64,000 nt of DNA. Origin: Clostridium sp. OS1-26 (GTDB lineage Bacteria; Bacillota; Clostridia; Clostridiales; Clostridiaceae). Every line of letters begins with the position of its first letter. Position 1 is the first letter of the stretch. The DNA is taken from contig NZ_CP133264.1 of the NCBI RefSeq assembly GCF_030915445.1, positions 5,675,208 to 5,739,207 of the forward strand. Reading direction: 5' to 3'. The position numbers were made by a program, and so were the translations under genes. The notes below the pieces were generated by a model. It saw only the letters and a program-made list of their open reading frames with translations, ran no database searches and was not told the origin of the DNA. Of the stretch, positions 51,130-60,423 are shown one piece after another.

Positions 51130-51983
51130 TTTGTTTCCTCCATATCACGAAAGTTTTTATATTTTGCTTTAAAAAATTTATAAGTTAAAGTTTCATTAAT
51201 ACCTATAGTCCCTAGCGTATAATTACCATTTACAATAGTGCCATGACAATCACTTCCACCAGTAATAATCAATGAATATTTTTTAGCTAAATTATAGCAA
51301 TTATTTACTGTTCTAGAAGAGTGCGCTGGATGAAACACTTCTATGCCTTTTAATCCGTATGACTTCAGATCTTTTATTATGTTTTCTAGTTCTATATTCC
51401 TATATATCTCTCCAGGATGAGCTAAAACCGGTACTCCTTTTGCATTTAATATAAGTTTCATTGCTTCTTTATAATCTATTTTGCACCGTTCCACAAATGC
51501 AGGCCTATTTCTAATCAAATATTTATGAAATGCTTCTTTAGTACTTTCGGCAAACCCCTTATTAACTAGAATTTTTGCTATATGAAGTCTTCCAATAGAT
51601 CTATCATAATCTACCTTGTCTATATCTTCTATATTTATGTCTATGTTCAATTCATTTAATTTATTTATTATCTTTTGAGCTCTTTCTTGTCTGCTTTGTT
51701 TAACATCCATAAGTCTATTTTTAAGAGCCTTGTCATCTAAATCAATAAAATAAGCTAAAATATGGACTTCTGTACCCTTGTATTGAGAACTAAGTTCTAA
51801 CCCTGGAATGATGTTTATATTTGCTCTGTTTCTATTCTTAACTATATATTGAGAATCAATACTGTCGTGGTCTGTTATGGAAATACACTTTATATTTCTT
51901 AATTGTGACAAATCAACTATCTTTTCTGGAGAAAGCTTTCCATCTGAATAGTTTGAGTGAATATGTAAATCTGAATACAACAT
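51126..51983 (-). CDS. PHP domain phosphoesterase, RnaAM-like
   Basis: A 285-aa PHP-family metal-dependent phosphoesterase. Metal ligands are visible in DLHIHSNYSDG (residues 5-15), SITDHDSID, PGLELSSQYKGTEVHILAY, VLAHPGEIYRN, and GGSDCHGT. This matches the YciV/RNase AM and DUF-type PHP proteins, which act on 5'-nucleotide ends or 3',5'-bisphosphonucleotides. It is translationally coupled to the aminotransferase. No ATG alternative is better. Confidence 0.88.
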   Translation of the reverse strand: MLYSDLHIHSNYSDGKLSPEKIVDLSQLRNIKCISITDHDSIDSQYIVKNRNRANINIIPGLELSSQYKGTEVHILAYFIDLDDKALKNRLMDVKQSRQERAQKIINKLNELNIDINIEDIDKVDYDRSIGRLHIAKILVNKGFAESTKEAFHKYLIRNRPAFVERCKIDYKEAMKLILNAKGVPVLAHPGEIYRNIELENIIKDLKSYGLKGIEVFHPAHSSRTVNNCYNLAKKYSLIITGGSDCHGTIVNGNYTLGTIGINETLTYKFFKAKYKNFRDMEETK

Positions 51984-52070
51984 TATATCACCCGTTTTCT
52001 CAAAATATAAAAAAATTCATTTACTACAATATATCACCATTTAACTTAATTATCAATTATAGATATTTTT

Positions 52071-52427
52071 TTAACTTCTTGCTACCAATACAACTCCTAT
52101 TATAATAAAAATTACTCCTGATATTCTTATTAGTGAAATGTTTTCTTTAAAAATAAAATAAGAGAAAAACATGATCAGTATATACCCTATACTAACCATA
52201 GGATATGCATAACTCAACTCAACCTTACTCAAAACTTTTATCCAAAGCAGAAAGCTAAGTCCATAAGATATAATTCCCAGCATCACAGGTGCATTTTTTA
52301 ATATACTTAATATACTTGAAAAAATGTGACTTGCCGCAAAATTCAACTCAAGATTTACAGCTCCATATTTTACCAAAACTTGTCCTATAGCGCCTAAAAA
52401 AACCGATATTAGAATTAACCAAATCAT
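52071..52427 (-). CDS. Small multidrug-resistance-like (EamA/ArnF type) transporter
   Basis: A 118-aa protein with four membrane helices: IWLILISVFLGAIGQVLVKYG, a second around 45-65, YAYPMVSIGYILIMFFSYFIF and ISGVIFIIIGVVLVARS. The LSYAYPM and GQVLVKYG motifs place it in the SMR/EamA superfamily near ArnE/ArnF flippases. It overlaps the upstream GT-C gene by 4 bases. In that operon it would plausibly move a polyprenyl-phosphate sugar across the membrane. AAAGGAG precedes ATG. Confidence 0.85.
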   Translation of the reverse strand: MIWLILISVFLGAIGQVLVKYGAVNLELNFAASHIFSSILSILKNAPVMLGIISYGLSFLLWIKVLSKVELSYAYPMVSIGYILIMFFSYFIFKENISLIRISGVIFIIIGVVLVARS

Positions 52428-53680
52428 AGAAATAACTCCTTTAACTTATATATTGCTGATTTAATAAATTGATAGAAACAATATATCATTATAAATATTT
52501 CAGGAAAAGCATATCTTCCTTGACCTTCTGTAATAAAATATACTGAAGTAAACATAAAAAATATTACTACAATATATAATGTGAATTTATTTAATAATTG
52601 AGTTTTTCCTAAGACAATTGCTCTTAAGATTACTATACTGTAAATTAAAATATATAGTACAGCAGGTGTAAATATTATGTTTCTTATATTATTTGCTGCA
52701 GAAAAAATTATCGTCTTAGTATTATCACTTAAATTACTTCCATAAGTGCTGTACGAGATATCATCACTTACAAAATAAGTATTATACAATCTTTTAAAAC
52801 CAAGAGTTAAGAATTCTTTTGGATGGCTTTTAATCCACTTTTTTGCTGCATCTCCAAGCATTTTATTTTTTTCAGTCATATTTGCTTTTTCATATTCCGG
52901 TGTTTTTACAATTGAATTTTCAACATCACTAGCAGCCATCCATCTACCTAGGTCATTTTGAGAATTATTATTTATATATAAAACAATACCTCCATTATTT
53001 GATACATATGTAAATTGCCCTACAAGTTTTGTATTTCTATATATCCATGGTGAGATTACTATTATACAAACTATTAAAACTATAAAAGAATTCTTTAACG
53101 CTAATGCAAACCTTTTTTCTTTAAATATCTCTACGATAAATATTGCAAAGAAAATTGCTATAAAGAATGGCTTTATCATTGTATTAAGTCCCGCAAGTAT
53201 ACCTATTAATATATACTTAAATTTAATTTGTCCAAAATAAATATTAGTTATAACTAGTATTATTAAAGTAAAAATCATTTCCGTGGCAAGAATACTATTA
53301 TACACAATATTATTTGGCATAAATACGAATAAGGTAAATATAATTCTTCTATCCAATTCATTTATATCTAACTTTCTAAGTATTGATAAAAGACAGAAAT
53401 TAGATGCAAATGTAACAATTAAATTGAATACCTTAGCAATAAATAAACTTGAACCAAATAATTTAAAAATTCCACCAAGAATTATAGGATATCCTACAGA
53501 TGTATAGGTATCTCCCCAAGGTAACCCATTTGCTATATTAACAGCAAGGTTATAATAATATTGAAAATCTGAAAATGGTTTTGTATCTACAAATACTACC
53601 CATAGTGTAGAAACTAATAACCCAATAATTAATACAATTTTATAATATGTACCTATTTTTGAGTTTTTACTTTTCATATT
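52424..53680 (-). CDS. GT-C (GT39/ArnT-like) membrane glycosyltransferase
   Basis: A 418-aa protein with about ten membrane helices and a GT-C layout: an early extracytoplasmic acidic loop KPFSDFQYYYNLA (D-x-x-x-Y type, catalytic Asp), ILGGIFKLFGSSLFIAK, and MTEKNKMLGDAAKKWIKSHPKEF further on. Enzymes of this type move a sugar from polyprenyl phosphate to a protein or lipid outside the cell. It lies between the UbiA-like gene and the SMR gene. ATG 53680 with GAAAGGA is preferred over the longer frame, which starts inside the preceding gene. Confidence 0.83.
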   Translation of the reverse strand, partial: NMKSKNSKIGTYYKIVLIIGLLVSTLWVVFVDTKPFSDFQYYYNLAVNIANGLPWGDTYTSVGYPIILGGIFKLFGSSLFIAKVFNLIVTFASNFCLLSILRKLDINELDRRIIFTLFVFMPNNIVYNSILATEMIFTLIILVITNIYFGQIKFKYILIGILAGLNTMIKPFFIAIFFAIFIVEIFKEKRFALALKNSFIVLIVCIIVISPWIYRNTKLVGQFTYVSNNGGIVLYINNNSQNDLGRWMAASDVENSIVKTPEYEKANMTEKNKMLGDAAKKWIKSHPKEFLTLGFKRLYNTYFVSDDISYSTYGSNLSDNTKTIIFSAANNIRNIIFTPAVLYILIYSIVILRAIVLGKTQLLNKFTLYIVVIFFMFTSVYFITEGQGRYAFPEIFIMIYCFYQFIKSAIYKLKELFL

Positions 53681-53694
53681 ATCTAATGTCCTTT

Positions 53695-54560
53695 CTATAA
53701 TTTTAAATATATTATGGTTAAAACTGATATTACCCATAATATTATATTTATCAAAAATGGTATATCTTTTCCAAACACGTCTTCCGGTTTTCCACCAACA
53801 TTTTTCTTATCTACAAGATATTCATATCTAAAAATTCCATACAATACAAATGGAATAGTAAATATCATAGTCTTACTTTGAACAGAACTAAAGGTATATA
53901 GACAGTATGCCATTAATATAGATGGAGTTACTATAATAAGCATCTTATCTAACATTTCAACAGAATATTCCTCTAATATTTTTCTATGTGAGCCACTTCT
54001 ATCCTTTAAAGTTATAATTTCGCTTCTTCTCTTATTAAGAGCTAAAAATAATGCCAATAATATAGTACATAAAAATAACCATGGAGAAACTTGAACTCCT
54101 GTTGCTAAACTTCCACTTTCAACTCTTAGTACAAATCCGAAGGTTATTATCATTACATCTATTATTACTACATTTTTTAGTTTAAAGGAATAAAATATAT
54201 TTATTACCATATATATTGCTAATATACTTAATATTTTAATACTGAGCATTTTATAAGAAAAATATGTTACAAATAAAACAATTATTATATCTAAAATTAC
54301 AGCAGCTTTTATAGAAACACGTCCACTGGGAAGGGGCCTTCTTTTCTTATCAGGATGACATCTATCTTTTTCAATATCTACAATATCATTTAGCACATAT
54401 ATTGAAGATGATGTAAGGCAAAACAAAATAAATGTTATAATATTTAAATACAATATATTTTCATTGAAAAATTTTCCTGAAAAAATTATTGCAGCAAATA
54501 CAAAAAATTCTTAATCCATTGTTTAGGCCTCATTAATTGGAATATAGCTTTTACGTCCAT
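53695..54560 (-). CDS. UbiA family prenyltransferase, decaprenyl-phosphate phosphoribosyltransferase-like (apparent frameshift)
   Basis: The real start is ATG 54560, with GGAGG upstream, reading MDVKAIFQLMRPKQWIKN. A six-base A-run (54502-54507) then breaks the frame; adding one base gives FFVFAAIIFSGKFFNENIL joined to YLNIITFILF and on to the stop, about 288 aa. The Asp-rich NDIVDIEKDRCHPDKKRRPLPSG and the KPEDVFGKDIP segment match DPPR synthases, which put phosphoribose on polyprenyl phosphate. About eight membrane helices. The first gene of a three-gene operon with GT-C and SMR-like partners. The long ORF alone would start at 54453. Confidence 0.8.
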
Positions 54561-54700
54561 AGGTTTCCTCCTCGATAATTTAAACTGAAAATTGTATATC
54601 ATATTTGCCTACTTGTCTACTAGTAAGTACCTTTTTACATTTTATCATAGGTTATAATATAGTCAACATCATCTAATTTAACATATTTTCATCATAAATT

Positions 54701-54729
54701 AAAGGACTTGATTTAAATTCAAGCCCTTT
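54701..54729. terminator. Terminator of spoVS
   Basis: AAAGGACTTGA (54701-54711) pairs with TCAAGCCCTTT (54719-54729) with one G-U pair. It lies about 30 bases past the spoVS stop. Confidence 0.65.
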
Positions 54730-54759
54730 TTAACAAATTTATTATATTTTGATTATTTT

Positions 54760-55020
54760 TTATCTTGGCTGCACTATTAACTTAATTGCAGTCCTTTCTT
54801 CACCATCTATCTCAATGTCAGTAAACGCTGGAATGCAAACTAAATCTATTCCACTTGGTGCAACAAACCCTCTTGCAATAGCAACTGCTTTAATTGCTTG
54901 ATTTAATGCACCAGCACCTATCGCCTGAATCTCCGCTGCTCCTCTTTCTCTTAAAACTCCTGCTAGCGCTCCTGCCACTGAATTTGGACTTGATTTTGCT
55001 GAAACTTTTAATACTTCCAT
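54760..55020 (-). CDS. spoVS: Stage V sporulation protein S
   Basis: An 86-aa Alba-like protein that is almost invariant in spore formers: MEVLKVSAKSSPNSVAGALAG, GAAEIQAIGAGALNQAIKAVAIARG and IDLVCIPAFTDIEIDGEERTAIKL are all seen in family order. In Bacillus it affects septum formation and stage V of sporulation. Its place next to rny and recA is conserved in clostridia. AGGAGG precedes ATG 55020. Confidence 0.97.
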   Translation of the reverse strand: MEVLKVSAKSSPNSVAGALAGVLRERGAAEIQAIGAGALNQAIKAVAIARGFVAPSGIDLVCIPAFTDIEIDGEERTAIKLIVQPR

Positions 55021-55096
55021 GATAAACCTCCTATATACTATAATTAACTTTATTTGTTATTGTCGCTACAATATACTATTCTACAAAAAATTAAAA

Positions 55097-55148
55097 ATTC
55101 CTTCTAAATTTTGTAAAGTTTTCATGTTTTACAAAACTCAAAAGGAAT
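55097..55148 (-). terminator. Terminator of rny
   Basis: ATTCCTT / AAGGAAT outer arms and an inner TTTTGTAAA / TTTACAAAA stem; the reverse-strand transcript ends in TTTTTAATTTTTT. It separates rny from spoVS. Confidence 0.7.
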
Positions 55149-55164
55149 ATTATTGTCTTTTTAA

Positions 55165-56706
55165 CTATTTTGCATATTCGATTGCTCGGGTTTCTCTTAT
55201 AACATTTACTTTAATTTGACCAGGATACTCTAATTCGCTTTCAATTCTCTTAGCAATATTCCTTGCCATCTCAACAGCCCCTGCATCGTCAACATCTTCT
55301 GGTTTGATCATAATTCTAAGCTCTCTACCTGCTTGAATGGCATATGACTTCTCTACGCCTTCACATGTGTTTGCTATCTCTTCCAACTTCTCTAGACGCT
55401 TAATATAAGCTTCTAGTGTTTCTCTTCTAGCACCAGGTCTTGCAGCTGAAATTGCATCCGCGGCCTGAACGAGTACAGCTTCTAAAGATTGAAACTCTAC
55501 ATCGCCATGATGAGCCCCAATAGCATTAACTATTACAGAAGATTCACGATATTTCTTCGCAACTTCTGCCCCAATAATAGCATGTGGACCTTCAACTTCA
55601 TGATCTACTGCTTTACCAATATCATGAAGTAATCCTGCTCTCTTTGCTAAAGTCGGATCAATACCAAGTTCTGAAGCCATGAGACCAGCTAAATATGAAA
55701 CTTCTATAGAATGCTTTAGCACATTCTGACCATAACTGGTTCTATATTTTAATCTTCCCAATAACTTTATTAGCTCTGAATGAAGACCATGTACTCCAGT
55801 TTCAAAAGTTGCTTGTTCTCCTTCTTCTTTGATATCATTTTCAACTTCTTTTTTAGCTTTTTCAACCATTTCTTCAATTCTTGCAGGATGAATTCTTCCA
55901 TCAATTATCAACTTTTCTAAAGCTATTCTCGCTACTTCTCTTCTTATTGGGTCAAATCCTGAAAGAATTACTGCTTCAGGTGTATCGTCTATTATTAAAT
56001 CTACACCTGTTAGGGTTTCTAATGTTCTTATGTTTCTTCCTTCCCTACCAATTATTCTTCCCTTCATTTCATCATTAGGAAGAGCAACAACATGTACTGT
56101 AGTTTCAGCTACATGATCCGCTGCACATCTTTGTATTGCACAAGTTATAATCTCTCGTGCTCTTTTATCAGCTTCTTCTTTAGCTTTTGATTCTACCTCT
56201 TTAATCATAATTGCTGCTTCATGCTTAATCTCTTTGTTAATTTCCTCTAATAATATTTCCTTAGCTTCTTCGGATGTTAATCCTGATAATCTTTGAAGTT
56301 CTTCCCTTTGTTTTTCATATAATTCTTCTATACTTGCTTGCAATTCATCAATTTTTTGTTGTTTTTTGTTTAGGCCATCTTCTCTTTTCTCAAGTGAATC
56401 ACTCTTCTTGTCAAGTAGCTCTTCTCTTTGAATTATTCTTCTTTCAAGCCTTTGTATTTCGTTTCTTCTTTCTCTTAATTCTCTCTCAGAGTCAGATCTC
56501 AATCTATGAACTTCTTCTTTAGCTTCAAGAATAGCTTCTTTCTTTTTAGATTCAGCTTCTCTCTCTGCTTCTTCTTTCAATCTATGAGACTCTTCAAGAG
56601 CCTGTGATTTTATAGCATCAGCCTTATTTTTTGTTGTATAAAATCCAATAAATAAGCCAACTGCTACGATTATACCAAAAATAACAATGTATATAATTCC
56701 ACTCAC
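55165..56706 (-). CDS. rny: Ribonuclease Y
   Basis: A 513-aa membrane-bound endoribonuclease. One N-terminal helix (IIYIVIFGIIVAVGLFIGFY), then a long charged coiled coil (about 30-190), a KH domain with DEMKGRIIGREGRNIRTLE (GRIIGREGRN is the KH loop), and an HD domain with LLHDIGKAVDHEVEGPHAIIG. It starts mRNA decay in Firmicutes lacking RNase E. The spoVS gene follows. AGGAGGTG precedes ATG. Confidence 0.97.
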   Translation of the reverse strand: MSGIIYIVIFGIIVAVGLFIGFYTTKNKADAIKSQALEESHRLKEEAEREAESKKKEAILEAKEEVHRLRSDSERELRERRNEIQRLERRIIQREELLDKKSDSLEKREDGLNKKQQKIDELQASIEELYEKQREELQRLSGLTSEEAKEILLEEINKEIKHEAAIMIKEVESKAKEEADKRAREIITCAIQRCAADHVAETTVHVVALPNDEMKGRIIGREGRNIRTLETLTGVDLIIDDTPEAVILSGFDPIRREVARIALEKLIIDGRIHPARIEEMVEKAKKEVENDIKEEGEQATFETGVHGLHSELIKLLGRLKYRTSYGQNVLKHSIEVSYLAGLMASELGIDPTLAKRAGLLHDIGKAVDHEVEGPHAIIGAEVAKKYRESSVIVNAIGAHHGDVEFQSLEAVLVQAADAISAARPGARRETLEAYIKRLEKLEEIANTCEGVEKSYAIQAGRELRIMIKPEDVDDAGAVEMARNIAKRIESELEYPGQIKVNVIRETRAIEYAK

Positions 56707-56983
56707 ATGAACACCTCCTTCGCTTATTTGTGTATCTATTATTTAGTCAAATATGCAAGCATAGAAAGGTGTCATATTTATTCAACTGGTAATTACTAAG
56801 CAAATGATAAACCAGAATTTGTCTTAATTTTATATTATATTTTTCATATTGTCAAGTTTATAGTGCTACATTAATTATTTTATAGTAATCTATTAAATAT
56901 TCAGAATGTAACACTGCTTATACAATACTATATTTTGCCCAATAATTACTTCTCTAATCACCAACAGAGTATAAATATATAAT
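56707..56983. other. Region between recA and rny
   Basis: About 280 bases holding the rny promoter and part of the recA terminator. No gene is supported; nothing else recognised. Confidence 0.5.
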
Positions 56984-57014
56984 AAAATCGCAAGTTTTGT
57001 ATACTTGCGATTTT
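56984..57014 (-). terminator. Terminator of recA
   Basis: A perfect 12-bp stem AAAATCGCAAGT / ACTTGCGATTTT with U-rich flanks on the reverse strand, 8 bases past the recA stop. Confidence 0.85.
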
Positions 57015-57022
57015 TTAGAAAA

Positions 57023-58087
57023 CTACTCATTTTCAACAGTTTCTTTTGGTTGTTCACTATCTACTTTATTAGCATTTAAAGCCTTAGCTAAAGGCAATTC
57101 GTATTTTTCTCTAATTTTATTCTCAATTTCAAGTAAGATCTCAGGGTTTTCCTTCAAGAATTGCTTTGCATTTTCTCTTCCTTGTCCTAACCTAGTTTCT
57201 TTATAAGAGAACCAAGCACCACTTTTTTGTACTAGTTCCTCCCTTACCCCTACATCTAGAACATTACCTTCTCTTGATATACCTTGATTGTACATAATAT
57301 CAAACTCAGCTTGTTTGAAAGGTGGCGCAACCTTATTCTTTGTTACCTTAACCTTTGTTCTATTACCTACAATATCATCGCCCTGTTTAATTGAATCTAT
57401 TCTTCTAACATCCATTCTCACTGATGCATAGAACTTTAATGCCCTACCACCCGGAGTCGTTTCAGGATTTCCGAACATAACACCAACCTTTTCTCTTAAC
57501 TGGTTGATAAATATAGTTACACATTTTGACTTGTTTATAGAACCTGTAAGTTTTCTTAAAGCTTGAGACATAAGTCTAGCTTGTAGTCCTACATGAGAGT
57601 CACCCATTTCTCCTTCTATTTCTGCCTTAGGAACTAAAGCAGCTACAGAGTCTACAACAATTACATCTACTGCCCCAGATCTTACTAAAGCTTCTGCTAT
57701 TTCTAGAGCCTGTTCTCCAGTATCTGGTTGTGATACAATTAAGTTCTCTATATCTACTCCTAAATTTTTGGCATATGCAGGATCAAGTGCATGCTCTGCA
57801 TCAATAAATGCTGCTGTTCCACCTGATTTTTGTGCTTCAGCCACTATATGAAGTGCTACAGTAGTTTTACCTGAAGACTCAGGCCCAAATATTTCAACAA
57901 CTCTTCCTCTAGGTACTCCACCAATGCCTAAAGATATATCAAGATCAAGGCATCCTGTAGAAACAGCATCAACATTTAGTATACTGTGCTCTCCAAGCTT
58001 CATTATAGAACCTTTTCCAAATTGTTTTTCTATCTGCCCCATAGCTGCTTCTAAAGCTTTTAGTTTATCAGTATTAATATTCCCCAT
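57023..58087 (-). CDS. recA: Recombinase RecA
   Basis: A 354-aa RecA. Walker A is GPESSGKTT (about residues 66-74), Walker B VIVVDSVAALVP, and the family signature ALKFYASVRMDVRR is present, with loop L2 GVMFGNPETTPGGRALK. It mediates homologous recombination and SOS induction. The ATG at 58087 is preferred over GTG 58096 because AAAGGA then has proper spacing. An SOS-type operator lies just upstream, so it should be repressed by LexA. The spoVS-rny-recA-pgsA order is conserved in clostridia. Confidence 0.98.
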   Translation of the reverse strand: MGNINTDKLKALEAAMGQIEKQFGKGSIMKLGEHSILNVDAVSTGCLDLDISLGIGGVPRGRVVEIFGPESSGKTTVALHIVAEAQKSGGTAAFIDAEHALDPAYAKNLGVDIENLIVSQPDTGEQALEIAEALVRSGAVDVIVVDSVAALVPKAEIEGEMGDSHVGLQARLMSQALRKLTGSINKSKCVTIFINQLREKVGVMFGNPETTPGGRALKFYASVRMDVRRIDSIKQGDDIVGNRTKVKVTKNKVAPPFKQAEFDIMYNQGISREGNVLDVGVREELVQKSGAWFSYKETRLGQGRENAKQFLKENPEILLEIENKIREKYELPLAKALNANKVDSEQPKETVENE

Positions 58088-58108
58088 AGGGTTCACTTCC
58101 TTTCAAAT

Positions 58109-58157
58109 CGAACATTTGTTCTATTAATATTATATACCATCTTCTGTATATGGTCAA
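58109..58157 (-). promoter_or_regulatory. recA promoter with LexA (SOS) box
   Basis: On the reverse strand: minus-35 TTGACC (58157-58152), 18 bases, minus-10 TATAAT (58133-58128), then GAACAAATGTTC (58120-58109). That last palindrome is GAAC-N4-GTTC, the Gram-positive LexA operator core, placed at the expected transcription start. Confidence 0.85.
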
Positions 58158-58214
58158 CTGAATGAGCAAATTTCATGATAGTTTTTCAATAGGCTTCATC
58201 TCTATAGAAAAATA

Positions 58215-58239
58215 AAAGTTCCTGAAAGTCAGGAACTTT
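58215..58239 (-). terminator. Terminator of pgsA
   Basis: A perfect 11-bp stem AAAGTTCCTGA / TCAGGAACTTT with a 3-base loop, followed on the reverse strand by TTATTTTT. Confidence 0.8.
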
Positions 58240-58334
58240 CTATTTTTAATTATAGACATATCTCAAATATTTAACCAAATAATGTAAATAAATTAATTTA
58301 TCATCTACAGCTTTTCTTTTATACAACATTATCT

Positions 58335-58922
58335 TTATCGGTCAGCCCTCATTACTTCTTTATTCTTAATAAAGTAATCTAACCCTGATATTATTGTAAT
58401 AGCAATTGCAATTGCCATAGCAATATCCGTTGTCAGATTTAAAAATCTGTGAGGATAAGTTATGTATTTCTTAATTATTCCAAGAGATACATGATTATAG
58501 TTTAGATTTATCAATGCCAAAATAAGAGCAATTATTTGCGTTACTGTTTTAGCTTTACCCCAATTGCTTGCTGCAATAACTATGCCTTCTGATGCCGCAA
58601 TTGACCTTAATCCAGTTACTGCAAACTCTCTTGCTATAATTATCATGGCAGCCCAGGCAGGTACAATATGATACTCTACAAGGGAAATCAATGCTGCTGT
58701 AACTAAAAGTTTATCCGCTAATGGATCCATAAATTTACCAAACCTAGTTATCTGGTTTCTACTTCTTGCTATATATCCATCTAATTTATCTGTAATAGAC
58801 GCAATTACAAATATACCTATAGCAATAGCCTTTCCGTAAGGAATATCTTTAATTGTAATAAACATTAAAAAAAATGGAACTAAAAGTATTCTAAGTAATG
58901 TAAGTTTATTTGCTAGATTCAT
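58335..58922 (-). CDS. pgsA: CDP-diacylglycerol--glycerol-3-phosphate 3-phosphatidyltransferase
   Basis: A 195-aa membrane enzyme that makes phosphatidylglycerol phosphate. The CDP-alcohol phosphotransferase motif D-G-x2-A-R-x8-G-x3-D is seen as DGYIARSRNQITRFGKFMD, preceded by ASITDKL. About five membrane helices. ATG 58922 is preferred (GGGAG upstream) and overlaps the rimO 3' end by 17 bases, so it is translated with rimO. Confidence 0.95.
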   Translation of the reverse strand: MNLANKLTLLRILLVPFFLMFITIKDIPYGKAIAIGIFVIASITDKLDGYIARSRNQITRFGKFMDPLADKLLVTAALISLVEYHIVPAWAAMIIIAREFAVTGLRSIAASEGIVIAASNWGKAKTVTQIIALILALINLNYNHVSLGIIKKYITYPHRFLNLTTDIAMAIAIAITIISGLDYFIKNKEVMRADR

Positions 58923-60247
58923 TCCATACAACTCCCATTAAATCATACTCGGAGCTATTGGTAACTTTAACCTTAACCATAGTTCCTATTTGTAAATTTT
59001 TATCACTTTCAAAATAGATTAAGCCATCTATTTCAGGAGCCATTTCACGACTTCTGCCATACCATGCTTCTTTGTCTTTTCCTTCAATGATAACTTCGTA
59101 TGTTCTATCTATCTTACTATCATTAATTTCTTTTGATATTGTTTGTTGAAGCATCATTAATTCCTCTTCACGTTTTTGCTTTACATCTTCGTCAACTTGC
59201 TCTTTCATTTCTGCAGCTGGCGTTCCTTCTTCTTGAGAATACTTAAATACACCTAACTTATCAAATTTTATTTCTTTTATAAAATCCTTTAACTCATTAA
59301 AGTTTTCTTCACTTTCTCCTGGGAATCCTACAATTATAGATGTTCTTATTGCTATCCCATCTACTTTTGCCCTTAATTTATTTAGGTTATTTATTATTTC
59401 TTGCTTTCTTCCTCTTCTTCCCATAAGCTTCAATATGTCATCACTTATATGTTGAATAGGAATATCCAAATACTTGCACACCTTATCATTATCAGCTATT
59501 TCATTTATTAACTCATCTGTAATCTCTTCGGGATAACAATATAATATTCTTATCCACTGGATTCCCTCAACTTTAGATATCTCATTTATAAGTTTTGGAA
59601 GCATTTTTTGTCCATATATATCTATTCCGTACCTAGTAGTATCTTGTGCAACTAATATAATTTCCTTTACTCCCTGAGCTGCAAGGGTTTTAGCTTCTTC
59701 CAATATGCTTTCTATATTTCTGCTTCTATATTTTCCCCTAATTTTAGGAATTATACAATAAGTGCAAAAATTATCACATCCCTCAGCAATTCTTAGGTAT
59801 GCTGTAAAAGATGCAGTAGTGAGTATTCTTTTACCCTCATTTATAGTAGAATCGCTATAATTACAGCTATAAAATTTGGAACTTTTATCTCCCATACATT
59901 TTATTATGCTTTCATTTAGCTTATCATAATCATTTACTCCAAGCATTATATCTATTTCAGGTAAAAGCTCCATGAGCTCCTTACCGTATCTTTGAGTTAA
60001 ACATCCTGTAACTACAATTAACTTGCAATTAAATCTTTCCTTGTACTTTGACATTTCAAGAATGGTATCAATAGATTCTTGTTTTGCAGATTCAATAAAC
60101 CCACAGGTATTTATAATTATTACATCTGCTTCCTTAGGATTATTTACAATAACATTATCCATGTTTATATGACTTAGAATAATTTCAGAATCAATCCTAT
60201 TTTTATCACAGCCTAAGCTTATTAGCCCAAACTTTTAATTTATCCAC
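58906..60247 (-). CDS. rimO: Ribosomal protein S12 methylthiotransferase RimO (apparent frameshift)
   Basis: Full length is about 446 aa if joined. GTG 60247 with GGAGG begins MDKLKV; one extra base in the AAA run at 60229-60231 (plus strand) breaks the frame, and the following frame reads GLISLGCDKNRIDSEIILS and continues into DNVIVNNPKEADV. Without the fix the ORF starts only at 60162 and lacks the first cluster Cys (SLGCDKN). The radical-SAM motif CDNFCTYCIIP, the UPF0004 Cys residues NTCGF and GCLTQ and a C-terminal TRAM domain are present. It methylthiolates S12 Asp. Confidence 0.88.
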
Positions 60248-60423
60248 TATTTTTCCTCCTATTAGATAAGTAATTAAATCCAAAACTCATATTTTATTTT
60301 AAATCTACTTTTTATATTTTACAAGAAAAAATTATAACAATAAAAGACTGAATTATCTTATCCTATGATTACCATACATAATAATTATAGACTTAAATAA
60401 CTCCTTGTTAAGTAAATTTAACC

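Noticed and set aside
59800..60247. RimO starting at 60162 as a naturally short form
   Set aside because: The missing N-terminal cluster Cys (SLGCDKN) is encoded just upstream in the next frame, so the short form is an artefact of a one-base indel.
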